Shown here: positions 43,362 to 56,100 of the stretch, piece by piece
Layout of the letters: every line of letters begins with the position of its first letter
Numbering within the stretch: the stretch's first letter is position 1
The notes under the pieces: model-generated
What the model was told of the DNA's origin: nothing
Database searches by the model: none
Seen by the model: the letters and a program-made list of their open reading frames with translations, nothing else
Position numbers and translations under genes: made by a program
NCBI GenBank assembly: GCA_963691705.1
Contig: OY829542.1
Location: 24,166,579 to 24,230,578 of the forward strand
Source of the DNA: Viola odorata
Lineage: Eukaryota > Streptophyta > Magnoliopsida > Malpighiales > Violaceae
Direction of reading: 5' to 3'
Length of the DNA stretch: 64,000 bases

Positions 43362-44677
43362 TGATGTGATCATGGCCCCCTTCGACTTAGAACAACTTGA
43401 CACATTGCCAAAAGGATCGGTCGCGGGCAGCCGAGCCTTGCAAATGAGCGCAAATCATGCCCAAGGTCGAGGATTAAGCGCCAAATCATTGCAATGCCTA
43501 GGCCTAGATGCAAGAAACTCCCAAGATAGCCGAGCAAGCCATGAAGTTGAGGTGCATCTAGCCCTAGCAAGTCATAAGGACCCGTGCACCTGCCCAAGTC
43601 CTTCAGTAAAGCCGAATTTCTCCAACGCGTGCTACAAACCCTTGACAACGAATGCTCCATCCTCGACAACGAAGGTCAATCACAAGAAGATCATTTTTGT
43701 GTGTTTTAAAACCAAGTCCAGCGAGGAGTTCCCCAAGGCCAAGGATCAAGTCATGGAGGTGAAAGAGTGATACGAACCCAGTCGGTCCTATACAAGTCAG
43801 AATCGCATCGTGTATTCGCAACAAGAATATGGACAAGCAAATGAAGTCCGATTTAAGAGAAAATAGGCTTGATGGAAACTTCAAGGTGTTAGCTTTCATT
43901 TGGGACAAGTTTCAGGCCAATCGGACGGGAGGATCAAAAGTTATGCTAGTCGACATTTTGGCGCGCGGAGCTGAAGCTGCTGGAAAAATCCTTAGCGTGA
44001 TTACGCTAAGGTCTTAGCATGATCACGCTAAGGATCACGCTAAGGAAAAAGTTCCCAGTATGATTACGCTAAGCTCTTAGCGTGATTCACGCTAGCCACT
44101 GCTTTGATTAAGGATTTTAGGGCTTTTCAAGCCCAATTTGTGTACAAACTATAAATAGGTTTATTCTTTCTTTCTTAGGGAGCTTTAGACATTTTGTGTG
44201 ATATTTGTAAAGTGAGATTACTCCTTTCTCTTGTCACCTAAGCCTTGAGCTCATCACTTTAATTCCTTGAGTGGGATCGCTTGAGTTTGAGATTATTCCT
44301 CCCGATCTCTCTCCGGGAAATCAAAGCTTGTAGTCGTAGTGACGATTTGTGTGAATGAAATATATGTTTTCTTGGTTGATCATCCATAGAAATGAGTCTC
44401 AATCTTGGCCCTCGGAGTATATCTTGATCAAGCAATCGTTGGTGTGATTGTTCGCTACCTCGTGTGTGCTCATCTCCGTTCCCTCCCTCCATCTTCTAAT
44501 TCCCCTGGTAACTCTCATCCTTCCATCGCTCTTATGTGTAATTTCTCCGCTAAATATACATATTTCGTGTCTTTTCTTTCTTGTGGTCATGGTTTTCGTC
44601 AGTTAATTTGCTTGGCTAGATCCTCCATAAGCCTCCATATGTTATCCGGCTTACTAGTCCTAGGCAAGATCACATCA
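43362..44677 (+). repeat. 5' LTR of element B
   Basis: 1,316 bp with 10-bp inverted ends TGATGTGATC..GATCACATCA. A TATAAATAG box lies at 44150-44158. A cluster of palindromes lies at 43991-44095, upstream of the TATA box. Confidence 0.88.
43991..44095. repeat. palindrome cluster in LTR B
   Basis: Four related inverted repeats based on CTTAGCGTGATNACGCTAAG: 43991-44010, 44013-44032, a half-like copy 44033-44046 with 44058-44073, and 44076-44095. Arms are about 8 bp with a GATT or GATC centre. They sit 55-160 bp before the TATA box. Confidence 0.85.
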
Positions 44678-44679
44678 AG

Positions 44680-44691
44680 TGGTAGCGGAGC
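44680..44691 (+). other. candidate primer-binding site, element B
   Basis: TGGTAGCGGAGC, two bases after the 5' LTR end; identical to the site in element A. Confidence 0.6.
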
Positions 44692-45884
44692 TTTTGACCA
44701 CCTAGCGAATTTTTTATAGTTTTCGTCAAAAGTGTTAGATCCTTTCTTTCTTGAAAATCTTGAGTTTTATGTGTCTTTTTCAAATCTATTTCAAGTGGGC
44801 AATTGAGTGATTGTGGTGATCATTTTTGCTAGGTCAAAAGATCAAAAATTTACGAAAATCATTTAGGTGTGTTCTTGATGTTCATCATTTGTTCTTGGTG
44901 TTCTTGGCCTTGACACTTTTTGATCCAAAATATTTACCCAAAAGTTGAACCAAGTGTCTCTAATAAAAAAAGAAAAAAAAGAAAAGAAGAAAAGAAAGAA
45001 AAGAAAGGAATTGGAACACTTGGCCGGCCACACTCTTCCAAGACCAAGAGTTATCCTTTGCATTAATTGCAACCAAGACTTCCACCCCAAGTCTTTGACA
45101 TTTTGACCTAAATAATCAATTTCCCTAACTATAATCCATTTCTAACCAAATAGCCCACTCTCCTTCAAAGCTAGCACGTCCTCCTCTTCTTCTTGTGTGT
45201 CTAGCTATCATTTTCATTTACTTGAGTCTTAAACCAAGTCCTAAAACTCAAGTCCCCAAACCATAAAATCCTAAACTTGAGTTTTAAACCTTTTGAGTCC
45301 TAAACTTAAGTTGTCTTAAGTCCTAAACCTTCAAGTCTTTTTCATTAACTCTTTGAGTCTTTCCTTGAGTTTTTTACTCATTTAAATCAAAATTTTCAGC
45401 CCTCTTCCCATCCAACGGAAACTTCAAAATTTTCCCAAAATTAAAATTTGATTTCCTTGGAATTCTGAAAAAAAAAATTTTTCCAGCTTTTCCTTGAGTC
45501 TTTGTAATCTTCTTAAGTCTTTTGTTGAGTATAATCTTTCCTACTCTTGTTCTAATCTTGAGCATTTGCGAAGGTAGTGTGAACGAAACGCTTGGCCTAA
45601 GTCACCAAGTTGTTGGCGGCAACAATTCGGGTGGTGAGCAAGCTTGTGTGTGTGTGAAAAAAAAATTGTGAGCGTTTGTGAGGCTATCTTTTGCGAGAGA
45701 CTAAAAAAAATTGAGAGAGATTTATTTTCTAACCCTTGTTTAAGTGTGCAGGTACACGGAGATGCGAAGTTGAGTGTTTGTGAGCACGTATTTTTCGAGT
45801 TACCTAAAAACCTAAACACGTGAGGGAGAGATTATTTGCTAACATCTATACATATATATAGTTTGTTCAATCTTTTCAGGCACA

Positions 45885-46877
45885 ATGTCGCAAGATAATG
45901 ATTGTGAATCTTGTGACCAGAAGAGTACTATGATGATGATACTACACAATGCCATGATGATGATAGTGGTTATGAATCATACGGTGATGCTAGTTGCACT
46001 CCAATGATGATGAGAATTTTGAACCGTGTGATGAAAATGGCGATGAGTACCAAGATGAAAGTAAAGTAACTTGTAGCGAGAGTGAAGACAATGAAGATCC
46101 TCCAAGTCATCATGTCTTTAGTCGTGCTCAAGTTCAATCTCTAGTGAGGATAAAGACCATGAAGAGACTTCAAGTCCTCGTCTCTTAATCCGTGGCTCAA
46201 CTTCAAGTTGTAGTGAGGATGACGACGATGAAGATTTTCCAAACCTTCATGTCTCAAGCTATGACCTCGGTTCCATTGCACACGAAAGCCTTGGCCATGG
46301 CCCCGAACCAAGACACTTCCTCTCCTCAAGTGTACAAGTCCGCACTAAACAAGATGGAATGCAAAACCGAGCACTTCCTCATTTTTATCCTCCAAGGATT
46401 CGACCTCACCAAGGTCGAACTCTCCAAGAATTTCAGCAACACTTCCATTCCACATCCTTCCCTTCCGCTCCTTCCAAACGAGCTAGCGAAGTATTTTGCA
46501 CTACATGTACGGGTAGAGGCCACTAGTGTGACATTTGCCCCAATAATAGAGTGAACGAAGTAAGTGCAAAAGCCAAGCAGCATGAGAAGAATGATCATGC
46601 TACGAAAGAAGAGAGTGGCAAGAAAAAGAATAGTGATGAATTTCCAGAGGTGTTAGGAATGATGCTTGGTGGAAAATTTGTCTGGGTTAGTAAAGAATAT
46701 TGCAAGACCTAAACGTGACAAGAATTCTTCTCCTTCACTTCCCTTGAAACAAGGCAGCAGCTCCTCCCAAGCTCGTCCAAGTCAACAACATTCTCAATCC
46801 ACTATGGCATTCGAGTCCGAACCGGAAGTGGTGCAACCTACACAAGTCACTCCACGACAACAACCCACACCATTTTA
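45885..46877 (+). pseudogene. element B N-terminal ORF remnant
   Basis: It starts at ATG 45885, right after an acceptor-like TTTTCAG and the CACGTGAGGGAG leader word (45817-45828), the same layout as element A. The start is MSQDNDCESCDQ, rich in Asp, Cys and Met. Acidic stretches follow in shifted frames (NGDEYQDESKVTCSESEDNED at about 46030-46095), then a Ser/Gln-rich part. Several frameshifts break it. It has no recognisable domain. Confidence 0.4.
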
Positions 46878-47389
46878 ATCTTTTGAACTACCTTGTCAAT
46901 TGATTGGAAGAGATGTGGCCGAGCTCCAAGCTATGGAAGCTAAAAGAGTAAAAAATGTGAGGTTATGAAGAGAGAAAAGAGTGTGGAGAGAAGAAAGTAA
47001 GTGATGAGAAAAATACATTGGCATGAAAAAAGTAAGCATGCCAATGAGAGTGAGTGCAACCGCACCCGCGAGAATGAGTTGAGTGAGCTCAATGAGTTAG
47101 ATCAATTTCAAGTTTATGACAACCTATTGTTTGAATTATATTTTGACAATCCGTTGTTTGAGCTTGAAATTGAGAAAAAGAAAGTGAGCAAACAGCCCGC
47201 ATGAAAAAAGTGAGCATGTGGAGAGATACACACACTTGAGAGGAGTGAGCACGTAGAAAAATTGAGCGAAGAAAGTGAGGAAAAGAAGCTAGTGGAAGTT
47301 GTGAAAGCTATTGATCCAATGAGCGTGCCTTTGTGCAATGAGGATCAATTGGCTCCTCATAACCTTAATGATTCTTTTCTACCGCTTGT

Positions 47390-49122
47390 GTGTCTTTCTT
47401 ACAGAAATTTCGATGGGTGTCCATGACCATACGTGGCCGAATGTTCCAGGAACAAAGGTGGTTTCAAACCATCAATCCTAAGAGGTATCGAAGGCGTAAG
47501 TTGCTCAACATTGGTGCTCCAACGGCAAGGTCTCAAGGTAAACCATTCCCATTTTCCCGCTTTGCCCCAAAGGTGCGTACAAATACTTCTTTGAATGCTC
47601 TATTGTTTGAGGCTGTTCATTTCACTCATCGCTATTCACATGATAAAAATTTGTATGATAAACCTATAGCATGTGATAGAGAATCATTCTTGCATTTCGT
47701 TGAGCATAACTCCTTTGTTCGTGTATTTGAGAACCACTTGGGTACGAATTTTATTGCATTGCCCAAAAATATTTTTGTACCCTTCGTCAAGCAAAATTTT
47801 CCTTGGTTTGAGCATGAAAACTACTTGGATGAAAATTTTGTGTTATGTATTAAACCTCCTAAGTTACATTTCATCAAGTATGACTCTTTCTTGCTCAAAC
47901 GTGCCAGTTTTTGTAGCTTTTCGGATATTATGTATAAATTATTTGTATGTTGTTTAGACTTAGAATCTATGATTAATTTGCATGAAGCATGGAAACAATT
48001 CTTTTGCTTCAACTTGTCGAAATTTTCTTGTTCAAAATGTTGCAATGAATTGCTTTTCCCTTTGTGCCAATTGTCTATGATTCCGATGTGTGGTATGCGG
48101 GCATGTGAAGCCCAATTCTCGTGGCTAATTATCGTTAGCCAAATTGACAAGGAAAACCCATCCTTGTTCCGACATGAAAATTTGTGCTTCTTTGAGTATA
48201 GCCTACATGAAGTGCTTATGTGTGACATGTCTTGGAATACCATGAATATGTTGTATGTTGAGAGACAACAAATTTTTGAACTAGATTTGCCGAGGACTAA
48301 TTGGTTCAATTCTTATGAAAATTTGTGTTATCTCTTGCTGAACTTGTTTGGTATTCCCAAGTGTATTGTGCCTTCTTGTAGTGCACAATTTTCTTGGCCT
48401 AATTGTCGCGAGGAATTGTACTCCTTTTTGTGTCGATTATTAGGCATTCCACAACATTTTGTGCATGGGCGTGTGGCCCAATTTTCTTGGCTGGTCCTTA
48501 TAGGCCGCTTTGAGAAAATAAACCACCGTCTATGTTGTTTAATAAATTGTGATATCATGTGCCTCCTTAACATTGTCTTGGAGACGAATGTGCATAAAGA
48601 TGAAATGGATGTGCATGATTTTGATTTGGATGAATTTTGTGTTGCCAAGTGTAGCCTACATGAGCTATTTGTGAACAATATGCACTTCAATACCATGGAT
48701 GTATTGTGAGTTAGAAGAACACAAATTTATGGGCCGAACTTGTTGAGGATTAATTGGTTTAATTCCTATGGAAATTTGTATTTTCTCTTGCAGAATTTGT
48801 TTGGTATTCCCAAGTGCATTGTGCTTGTGTGTAGTGCTCAATTCTCTTGGCTTGTCATTGTGAGCTATATAGAGAAATTAACTCATCCTGTCAGTTGTTC
48901 TATAAGTTGTGATGCCATTCACATTTTGCATGACATTTTAGGAAGCGATGTGCATCAATGTGCCATCAATATTGTTGAGATTTTCTTGGACCAACCTGTG
49001 TATATGTATGCGTGAATGCGCCCTCTTGGTATCTCACCTTTCTTTCCAAGCGTTTTTGAGTGTGTAGGTGAGAAGATTAAATTAAGGGATTCGAGGGCAA
49101 ATCCTTTTGAAGAGGGAGAGGT
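47390..49122 (+). pseudogene. element B orphan ORF with internal repeats
   Basis: The frame is open for 439 codons (47390-48709) and then continues in frame past stops at 48707 and 49013 to the 3' LTR. It is rich in Cys, Phe and Trp. A motif like LFGIPKCIV..CSAQFSWL occurs four times (about 48060, 48340, 48430 and 48795). DNA around 48195-48400 is repeated about 460 bp later. The end, GEKIKLRDSRANPFEEGE, resembles the tail of a retroelement pol next to its purine tract and recurs in A and E. The body matches no protein family I know. A chance frame is possible, but 439 codons in AT-rich DNA is notable. Confidence 0.5.
49109..49121 (+). other. polypurine tract of element B
   Basis: GAAGAGGGAGAGG directly before the 3' LTR; expected primer for plus-strand DNA synthesis. 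Confidence 0.8.
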
Positions 49123-49494
49123 TGATGTGATCATGGCCCCCTTCGACTTAGAACAACTTGACACATTGCCAAAAGGATCGGTCACGGGCAGCCGAGCCTT
49201 GCAAATGAGCGCAAATCATGCCCAAGGTCGAGGATTAAGCGCCAAATCATTGCAATGCCTAGGCCTAGATGCACGGAACTCCCAAGATGGCCGAGCAAGC
49301 CATGAAGTTGAGGTACATCTAGCCCTAGCAAGTCATAAGGACCCGTGCACCTGCCTAAGTCCTTCAGTAAAGCCGAATTTCTCCAACGCGTGCTACAAAC
49401 CCTTGACAACGAATGCTCCATCCTCGACAACGAAGGTCAATCACAAGAAGATCATTTTTGTGTGTTTTAAAACCAAGTCCATCGAGGAGTTCCC
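49123..49494 (+). repeat. 3' LTR of element B, first 372 bp
   Basis: Nearly identical to 43362-43734. It ends abruptly at GAGTTCCC, where element D begins. The uninterrupted LTR continues CAAGGCC (43734 on). Confidence 0.93.
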
Positions 49495-51153
49495 TGATCG
49501 TCAGTCAAATAGAGATTTATAATGCCCAAAAACGTGTGTGCACAAGGGATAATGTGTACAGTGGTAGTCGGGGTCGAACACAGGGATTGTGAGAGACTGG
49601 TTTAAGGTCTTGAATGAAATAGCAGGACAAGAGCACAAAAAGTAACAATCAAGGGGGAGTTTTACTTGGCTAAACGAGTTAGCCAAGATAGATTTGGGAG
49701 CTAACAATTTCTATCTAGGAAAGCAGTATTCGGGGTCTCGAATGTCATGTTCCAGGTCCCGAATGAGTCCAGAAATATCAAACAAAGATGAAATAGTCAC
49801 AAATAATCAAATAAAGAAGGATTCTCAGCAAAGGCATTCTTGGGTTGCATTCAGGGGCCCGATCATCATCAGCTCAAGGGTATTCTATTCAAGACATCAT
49901 AGAAATGACATAGGGACCAGATTCCTTGGACATCCCCTACTTTTCTCTTAAGAGAAACTACCCCCCGTTTCCACATATGAGGTAGTCTTGACAGTTTGCC
50001 ATCCCTCCAGGCACGAATGCGGGAGGGTCATACTCAAACTGCCCATGAAGATAAGAAAAGACAGATCTAGAGCTAAAAGTCCCTCAGTTTGTCAGGCTCA
50101 TGACCTCACTCTAATCAACTACCCACCCTATCTATTCGAGACCACTTCAGCGCAGTCAAGACTAAATAGATGCCTACTTGTTTCATGCAATTTTCCTTCC
50201 GTATTCATCACACAAATGGCAGCATTCACACAAAATAATAATCAATTGATCAAGCCTCAAATTATTTCATGCAAAGATGTAATTAAAACGACAAGCAATT
50301 GAATATGGCATCGAGAATATATTAAGCATATTAAGGCCTCGAATCTGCCCTTGCAACCCTTGAATAACCCTTGCTAAGAATTAAAGATTTAGCTACTCAT
50401 GCTTGAAGATAAATAAATAATAATTGAAGAAAGCATAATAAGTGAATAAATAGAGTAAGGGAAGAAGACTTTGTTACTAAAATCCATTTTGAAGCCCGGC
50501 AGTAAGGTTGAAGATGAGCTAACAAGAACTAGAGAGAGAAACTAGAGAGAAGTCTAAGAAAACTAAAACTAATGATTTTCTAAAACTATCCTAAGTGATG
50601 AGAGATGTCCTAAACTACTCTTGGATGCTCCTTAAATACTAGAGCTCCAAGCACAAAATATCTTCAGCCTAAAACTAGGGACAAAATGCATTAAATGAAA
50701 GCCTACTATAATGGATCCATGCTCCCTAAAGCACAAAGCTGAAAAAGCATAAAGCTGTCTGATTTTCCCAGCTTTGGCAGGTCTGGACTGGGCTCAAGGG
50801 CTGAGATGGTCAGGGCGGTAAGTATTTGGTGGTCAGTGCAGACTACTGGAACAGTCAGAGGAGGCACATGGAAGCTCTGGTAAGAGGACACGTGGAAATA
50901 TCATTCTTCGCCCTTCGGGGTCTCGAATGGAGAATCCGATTCGGGACCTTGAACGCTGCTTTGGACTCAGGACCTCGACTCTGGTCTTGAAGCTCAAAAC
51001 TGCACAAAATGTTCCAAAAATGCACCTTTTTGCATAAACCCCCATTTTAGGCCTAGATCTGCAATAGTAGTGAAAACAAGGGTAAATTAGCAGAATCATG
51101 CCTTAAATAGGTGAGAAAATGGGGAGAAAATCGTGCATAAAAACATGCTATCA
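49495..51153 (-). repeat. 3' LTR of element D
   Basis: 1,659 bp, TGATCGTCAG..GCTATCA on the plus strand. It contains GGGGTCGAACACAGGGA near its left end. The minus-strand TATA-like box is at about 50630-50638 (plus CTTAAATAC). Confidence 0.88.
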
Positions 51154-52832
51154 AATAATCCCCACACTGCCCAATGCTTGCCCTCGAGCGTTCACAAAAT
51201 TTAAAACAACCCCAAAACAGAACAGACATACCAAACCATAGCACAGAGAATAAGCATGCTACTTTCAAGATTCGGGACCCCGAATCAAAACAGACTCCGC
51301 CTAGATACACCTGTGTCAAATCAGAAGGATAACGACCCTTAAGAAGAGACTTTTCCACATCAGCCTATTCACCAGCAGTCCTCACATGGGTCGGTGTTTG
51401 CAGTCACGCTCATGAACAAGGCTAGGTGTTTAAACACTCAAGTATGCAAATAACGCAGCACAAAATCAAGTTTGCACATCAATCCGAGTACATTAGACAC
51501 ATGCATAGGCAATCCAGTAATCAAAAGACTTCGCATCAAGGGTAAGAAGGGGAAACAAAGAAAATAATTGATGAGAGGAAATGGAAGAAGCGTAATGAGA
51601 AGAGAAAGTGGAGAAGAGGGAAAGTAGGGAAGTGAAATGAGAAGGTGGTGAAACCAACTCGAACCTGGAACGCTCCCTTGGCAGAAGGAATTGAGATGGT
51701 GAGACAATGTTGCTGAGGGCAAAAGCTAGACTAGTTTCTTCTTCTTCGGGGGGGGTCCTTGCTTGGCCATTCAGGACGGAGGCTCGGGACCTTGAATGCA
51801 GGCTACTGTTGATTTCCTCTTTTCCATAAAATTTGGTTTCTCCTCTCTCTCTTTTATTTCTATTTTTCTTTTATTTTCTTTTTCTTCGAGAGAGAGAACG
51901 AGAGAAACCTGGATTTGAGGGTTGAGACCTTGATCTTCGGGGGCTGGATGTTCTGATTTTACTTCCCCACACTTGTGTTTTGCTGTGGTTGGGAAGTGAA
52001 TTTTTCGTTTTGCTCTGCCCTTGATTTCTTTGTTTGGTTTCGAGGTCTTGAATTTCTGCCAGCATTTGGGGTCTTGAATTTGGGGGATCCCCACACTTCG
52101 CCTTTGCTGCTTCATTTCTCTAGTCTAGCCCTCGATAGTGCTCCCAACAACATTACTTCACCTGCCAAGAGAAAGATCAAGGAAAATTCAAATGGTTAGA
52201 ATTGGAGAGGTCAAGAAGGGATTCGGGGTCAAGAAGGGATAACAGAATAGAAAACAAATGAGAGTCGATGCGAGAACTTAATCTTTTTGTTGCTTTCCTA
52301 TGCCTAAATGTGTCTATACCCATGGATATCATGCAAACCCAACCAGTACCTAGTCATGCATTCATTCAAACAATAAACATAGTCACGAAGGCTCAAATGC
52401 TCACAAGGTGTTAATTTGTGACCACTGGTGTATAGGTCTTGTAGCAGATATAAGGCATAACAGGCAAAGAATGAATCATTCGGGACCTTGACTACAGACA
52501 AAATTTTTATTCTATGTGCGCAAGTCAGGTGTGTGTCCATCATTGGGCGTTTTAAAAAATCTAGGCAAAAATCCGAGAATAAAAAATAAAGAAAAACTAG
52601 AAGTATCATGCATAAACTTAGGAAAAATAAACTAGGGAATAAAACATGCATAAAACGAAATATACTAGCAGTTCAAACTCCTCCCCACACTGAGGCATCG
52701 CATTGTCCTCAATGCAAGAAGGAGACAAAAAGATAGCAGTTGTAAACTAAAGCATAAATGTAAATTGTTCAACATGAGATAAAATATCAACATCAGCCCA
52801 CGCAGGGGCAAAGGGTTTGAAATTGTTCGGGA
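51154..52832. other. element D 3' non-coding region
   Basis: Between the 3' LTR and the env-position ORF. It begins AATAATCCCCACACTGCC (purine tract on the minus strand) and CCCTCGAGCG, related to element C at 37715. It is dotted with the GGGACCTTGAATG-type motif. No gene is supported. Confidence 0.6.
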
Positions 52833-53660
52833 TCACGGAGGAGGGGGGTTAGCTGCGCCAGTGTTGGCTTCGAGTGCGAGAGCTTGCAATTCCTTTAGGA
52901 TCTGGCAATTGCTGTTCAGGAGGAGACGCAACAGCCTGTTGGTGGTCTCGGCAGCTGGCACCTCTTCGGGATCTCGAGGGTTGACAGGTTGTTCCGGGGC
53001 AGCTGAAGTGGTAGGATGGATAGGAGGCTCAGGAGCGGCAGACTTGGCTCGGGACCTCGAAGGATCTGGATACTCGAAGTTGCCCTCGATCTTTCCTTTG
53101 TTATCTGCATGAAAGCTCAAAATACCATCAATAACACAAAAGAATCCCATCGTGTCTAAGGTCTTGAGACCAAGGAGCTTGAAGGAATTCGGGTGCTGGT
53201 ACAGGTTTATCTCCCGGGGCTTCCACGAGTAAAGATGCGAGGCTAAGCTTGTGACGAGAGATCCGAGGACAGGAGATCGACCCTGGGGGGCATTCGTGAC
53301 GTTATGTGCAGAGGTAGCAATCCAATAACCGAGGTTGACCCTCTTCTTGTGATACATGACCCATAGGAAAAATAGCTCTGATTGAGCAAGCTGGCCTGAG
53401 GTCCCGAATTTACCCGCGAGGGCAAGGGATAGGAAGCGTTGCAGAATCCGGAGTGCAGGGTCTTGAATGCCATGGGCCTTGGTGTTGCGAGAGTCCAACT
53501 TGGCCTTGGGATTCCCTGTGAGCTCCTGAAGGGCCTGGTTGTTGTTGAAGTCGGCTGGGACAGTGGTCAAGGCGTCCTGATATTCATCCCCTGTATGTCT
53601 TCACGACTGACAAAGCCTAGGTAGACGTTGAAGTCATCGAGAGACATAGGGTGTCAGTGG
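52833..53660 (-). pseudogene. Athila ORF1/env-position protein
   Basis: It lies between pol and the 3' LTR, where Athila elements carry their extra ORF (the family called 'ATHILA ORF-1' or env-like). About 245 codons are open: QALQELTGNP, SELFFLWVMYHKKRVNLGYW, SPVLGSLVTSLASHLY, then a Pro-rich tail (EPPIHPTTSAAPEQPVNP). A one-base shift near 53575 separates an N-terminal part that starts at about 53654 (MSLDDFNVYLGFVS). No signal peptide or membrane span is seen in what remains. The biological role of this ORF in the family is unsettled. Confidence 0.65.
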
Positions 53661-54469
53661 TGGTGGGTGACCCGTCGGCGTGGGTGTCTTTTGGCTGAGA
53701 GTTTGTGGAGTGAGGGTTAGATGAGTGAGAGGTGGTGGGTTTGTTTAGGTTTAGGTTTGTGCGTGCCATGAGGAGGAAGAGGGGTTTTGAATTAATTTTT
53801 GTGAAAAGGAAAGAAGAAGATTTGTTGTTGATTTGATGGAAGGAGAGATGCGGGTGTTTTGGTTGGGTAACGGGCGGTTAGGTGGCGTGGGTTAGTGGGT
53901 CTGAGGATACGGAAAGGTGGAGAGAGAGATGGGAGCTGATCGCTTTGTAGTTCGTTCGCCACGTGACGCGCTGGGAGAGGATGCGCAGTGCTAAGGGCAG
54001 CGTGCGCCTGCACCAGCACGTGAAACGTGAAAAGGCAATCAGCTTTATGGATTTTGAAAATTGGAGAGGGGAATAAAACAAAAGGGATTAAATGGGGATC
54101 AATAAAGTAGGGAACAAAGGCATTTAATGAAAAAGAGGGGAGACAAGGGAATTAAATGAAAAGGAAAGAAGATAAACTTAAATTTAAATTTACCTAGGTA
54201 ACATAAAAAGTGTGCATAAAGAATTTGAAAAGCTAAGGTTGACTCAAATAAAAATAAAAGAGAAAGGGACAATGGATTTAAAAGAGGAATAAGAAGGGAC
54301 AAATTTAACTAAGACCACCTACGGAAAATAAAGAATATGCGCGGGAGAGAGAAAAAGTATGCTTAGACTTAGATTTGAAAGACAAGAAAATTAAAGAGAT
54401 AGGGTTAGGAATTCGGGGGTTGTCCCCACACTGGGCCTTGATTAGCGTCTAGGCCTAGACGTTGTTCTC
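53661..54469. other. element D spacer between env-position ORF and pol
   Basis: Purine-rich on the plus strand, with no supported gene. It ends at the pol terminus. Confidence 0.5.
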
Positions 54470-56100
54470 CTCATTCGGGGGCACTGAGTGCTGGGTCCTC
54501 GACCCTTACTTCCGGTCGAGGGCTTGAATCCCTCATAGAAGGGTTTCAGCCTATGACCGTTCACCTTAAACGGCTCCCCATCATCCAGATTCTGGATTTC
54601 AATAGCTCCATGATTAAACACCGCGGTGACTTTGTATGGTCCCGTCCATTTGGATTTGAGCTTCCCCGAGAAAATTCATAATCTTGAGTTGTATAGCAAG
54701 ACCTTTTGCCCAACCGTGAAGGTTTTGATTACGAGGTGCTTATCATGCTGGGCCTTGGTCTTGCCCTTGTAAATCATTGAATTTTCATAGGCATCCCTTC
54801 GAAGCTCTTCGAGCTCTTGAATTTGCAAACAGCGGTCCTTGCTCACCAAGTTCAGATCCATGTTGACCTTTTTGATTGCCCAGAAAGCCTTGTGCTCAAT
54901 TTCGACCGGGAGGTGACACGACTTGCCATAGACCAGCCGATACAGTGTCATACCAATCGGGGTCTTGAATGCAGTACGATATGCCCACAACGCATCTCCC
55001 AGTTTGAGACTCCAATCTTTCCTCGACTGATTGACTGTCTTCTCGAGAATAGCCTTAATCTCCCGATTCGAGACCTCAGCTTGACCATTCGTTTGGGGAT
55101 GATAGGCTGTAGATACTCGATGGGTCACTCCATACTTGCTAAGTAATGAGGCGACTGTTCGATTGCAGAAATGGGTCCCCCGATCGCTGATGAGAGTGCA
55201 AGGGGTCCCGAATCGGTTGAAGATGTGGGTTCTGAGAAAATCAGCAACTACCCTTGAATCGTCTGTCTTGGTGGCTTTGGCTTCAATCCATTTGGAGACA
55301 TAGTCCACTGCAAGCAGGATGTATGTGTTCCCGAATGAATTTGGGAACGGTCCCATGAAGTCAATGCCCCAAATGTCAAAAATTTTGCACGCAAGGATGC
55401 TGGTCAAGGGCATCTGGTTTCTCGCCCCGATGTTTCCCATAGCTTGGCACCGAGGGCATGTCGCGCAAAACAAATAACTGTCCTTGAATATTGACGGCCA
55501 ATAAAGACCGGCTTTTAAGACCTTGAGCGCTGTCTTCTTCGCAGCAAAATGCCCTCCTTCCGTTGTCGAGTGGCAAAACTTGAGGATTGACGGGACCTCG
55601 TCCATTGTGACACAACTCCTGATAATCTGATCTGAACAATGCTTCCATAAATAGGGGTTGTCCCAAACATAGGTCCTGGCTTGCCTTCGGATCCGGTTGT
55701 GTTCTGCGCTCGGGGCCTCGACTGGAAGCACGCCAGTGGCACAAAAATTCGCTATGTCCGTGAACCATGGGAACTTGGCGGTGTCATCTAAGCACAAATG
55801 CTCATCTGGGAAAGTCTCCCGAATGGCTACTTGGGAGTCGTCCTCTTGGTTCGGGAGCCTACTCAAGTGGTCAGCTACACAATTCTCGGTCCCTTTCTTG
55901 TCCTTGATAGCAAGGTTGAACTCTTGGAGTAGTAGGATCCAGCGGATAAGCCTAGGCTTTGTGTCAGTCTTCTTGAGCAGGCACCGAAGGGCGGAATGGT
56001 CGGAATACACAATCACTTCTGGACACAAGAGGTACTGCCGAAACTTGTCAAGGGCGTAGACAATCGCCAAAAGCTCTTTTTCCGTCGTCGTATAGTTTTA
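54470..56100 (-). pseudogene. element D RNase H end and integrase
   Basis: 464 codons are open from 56070 to 54679, starting in the RNase H ([11 protein letters not shown], then DHLSRL). The integrase follows: [28 protein letters not shown], then the catalytic contexts [18 protein letters not shown] and [14 protein letters not shown] near 54676 interrupts the C-terminal domain, which remains readable to about 54470. All expected acidic residues are present. Confidence 0.88.

Larger units (their letters stand above)
43362..49494 (+). mobile_element. LTR element B (non-autonomous, LARD-like), interrupted by D
   Basis: 5' LTR 43362-44677, PBS-like site 44680, leader, an N-terminal ORF remnant, a 47390-start ORF, purine tract 49109-49121, and a 3' LTR from 49123 that is cut at 49494 by element D. 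The two LTR copies are almost identical over their shared 370 bp. No pol genes are present, so it depends on another element. It is inserted in element C; the predicted 5-bp target duplication is TGCAC. Confidence 0.85.

Noticed and set aside
43366..43770. Protein gene at 43366 and 49016-49522 (identical frames)
   Set aside because: Both are the start of LTR B; the identity reflects LTR duplication, not coding conservation.
47673..47957. Overlapping second frame within the element B ORF
   Set aside because: Short, with no independent support; a shadow of the longer frame.
51771..52115. Minus-strand frame of 114 codons near 52 kb
   Set aside because: Low-complexity Lys/Glu-rich translation of a purine/pyrimidine tract in the 3' region of element D.
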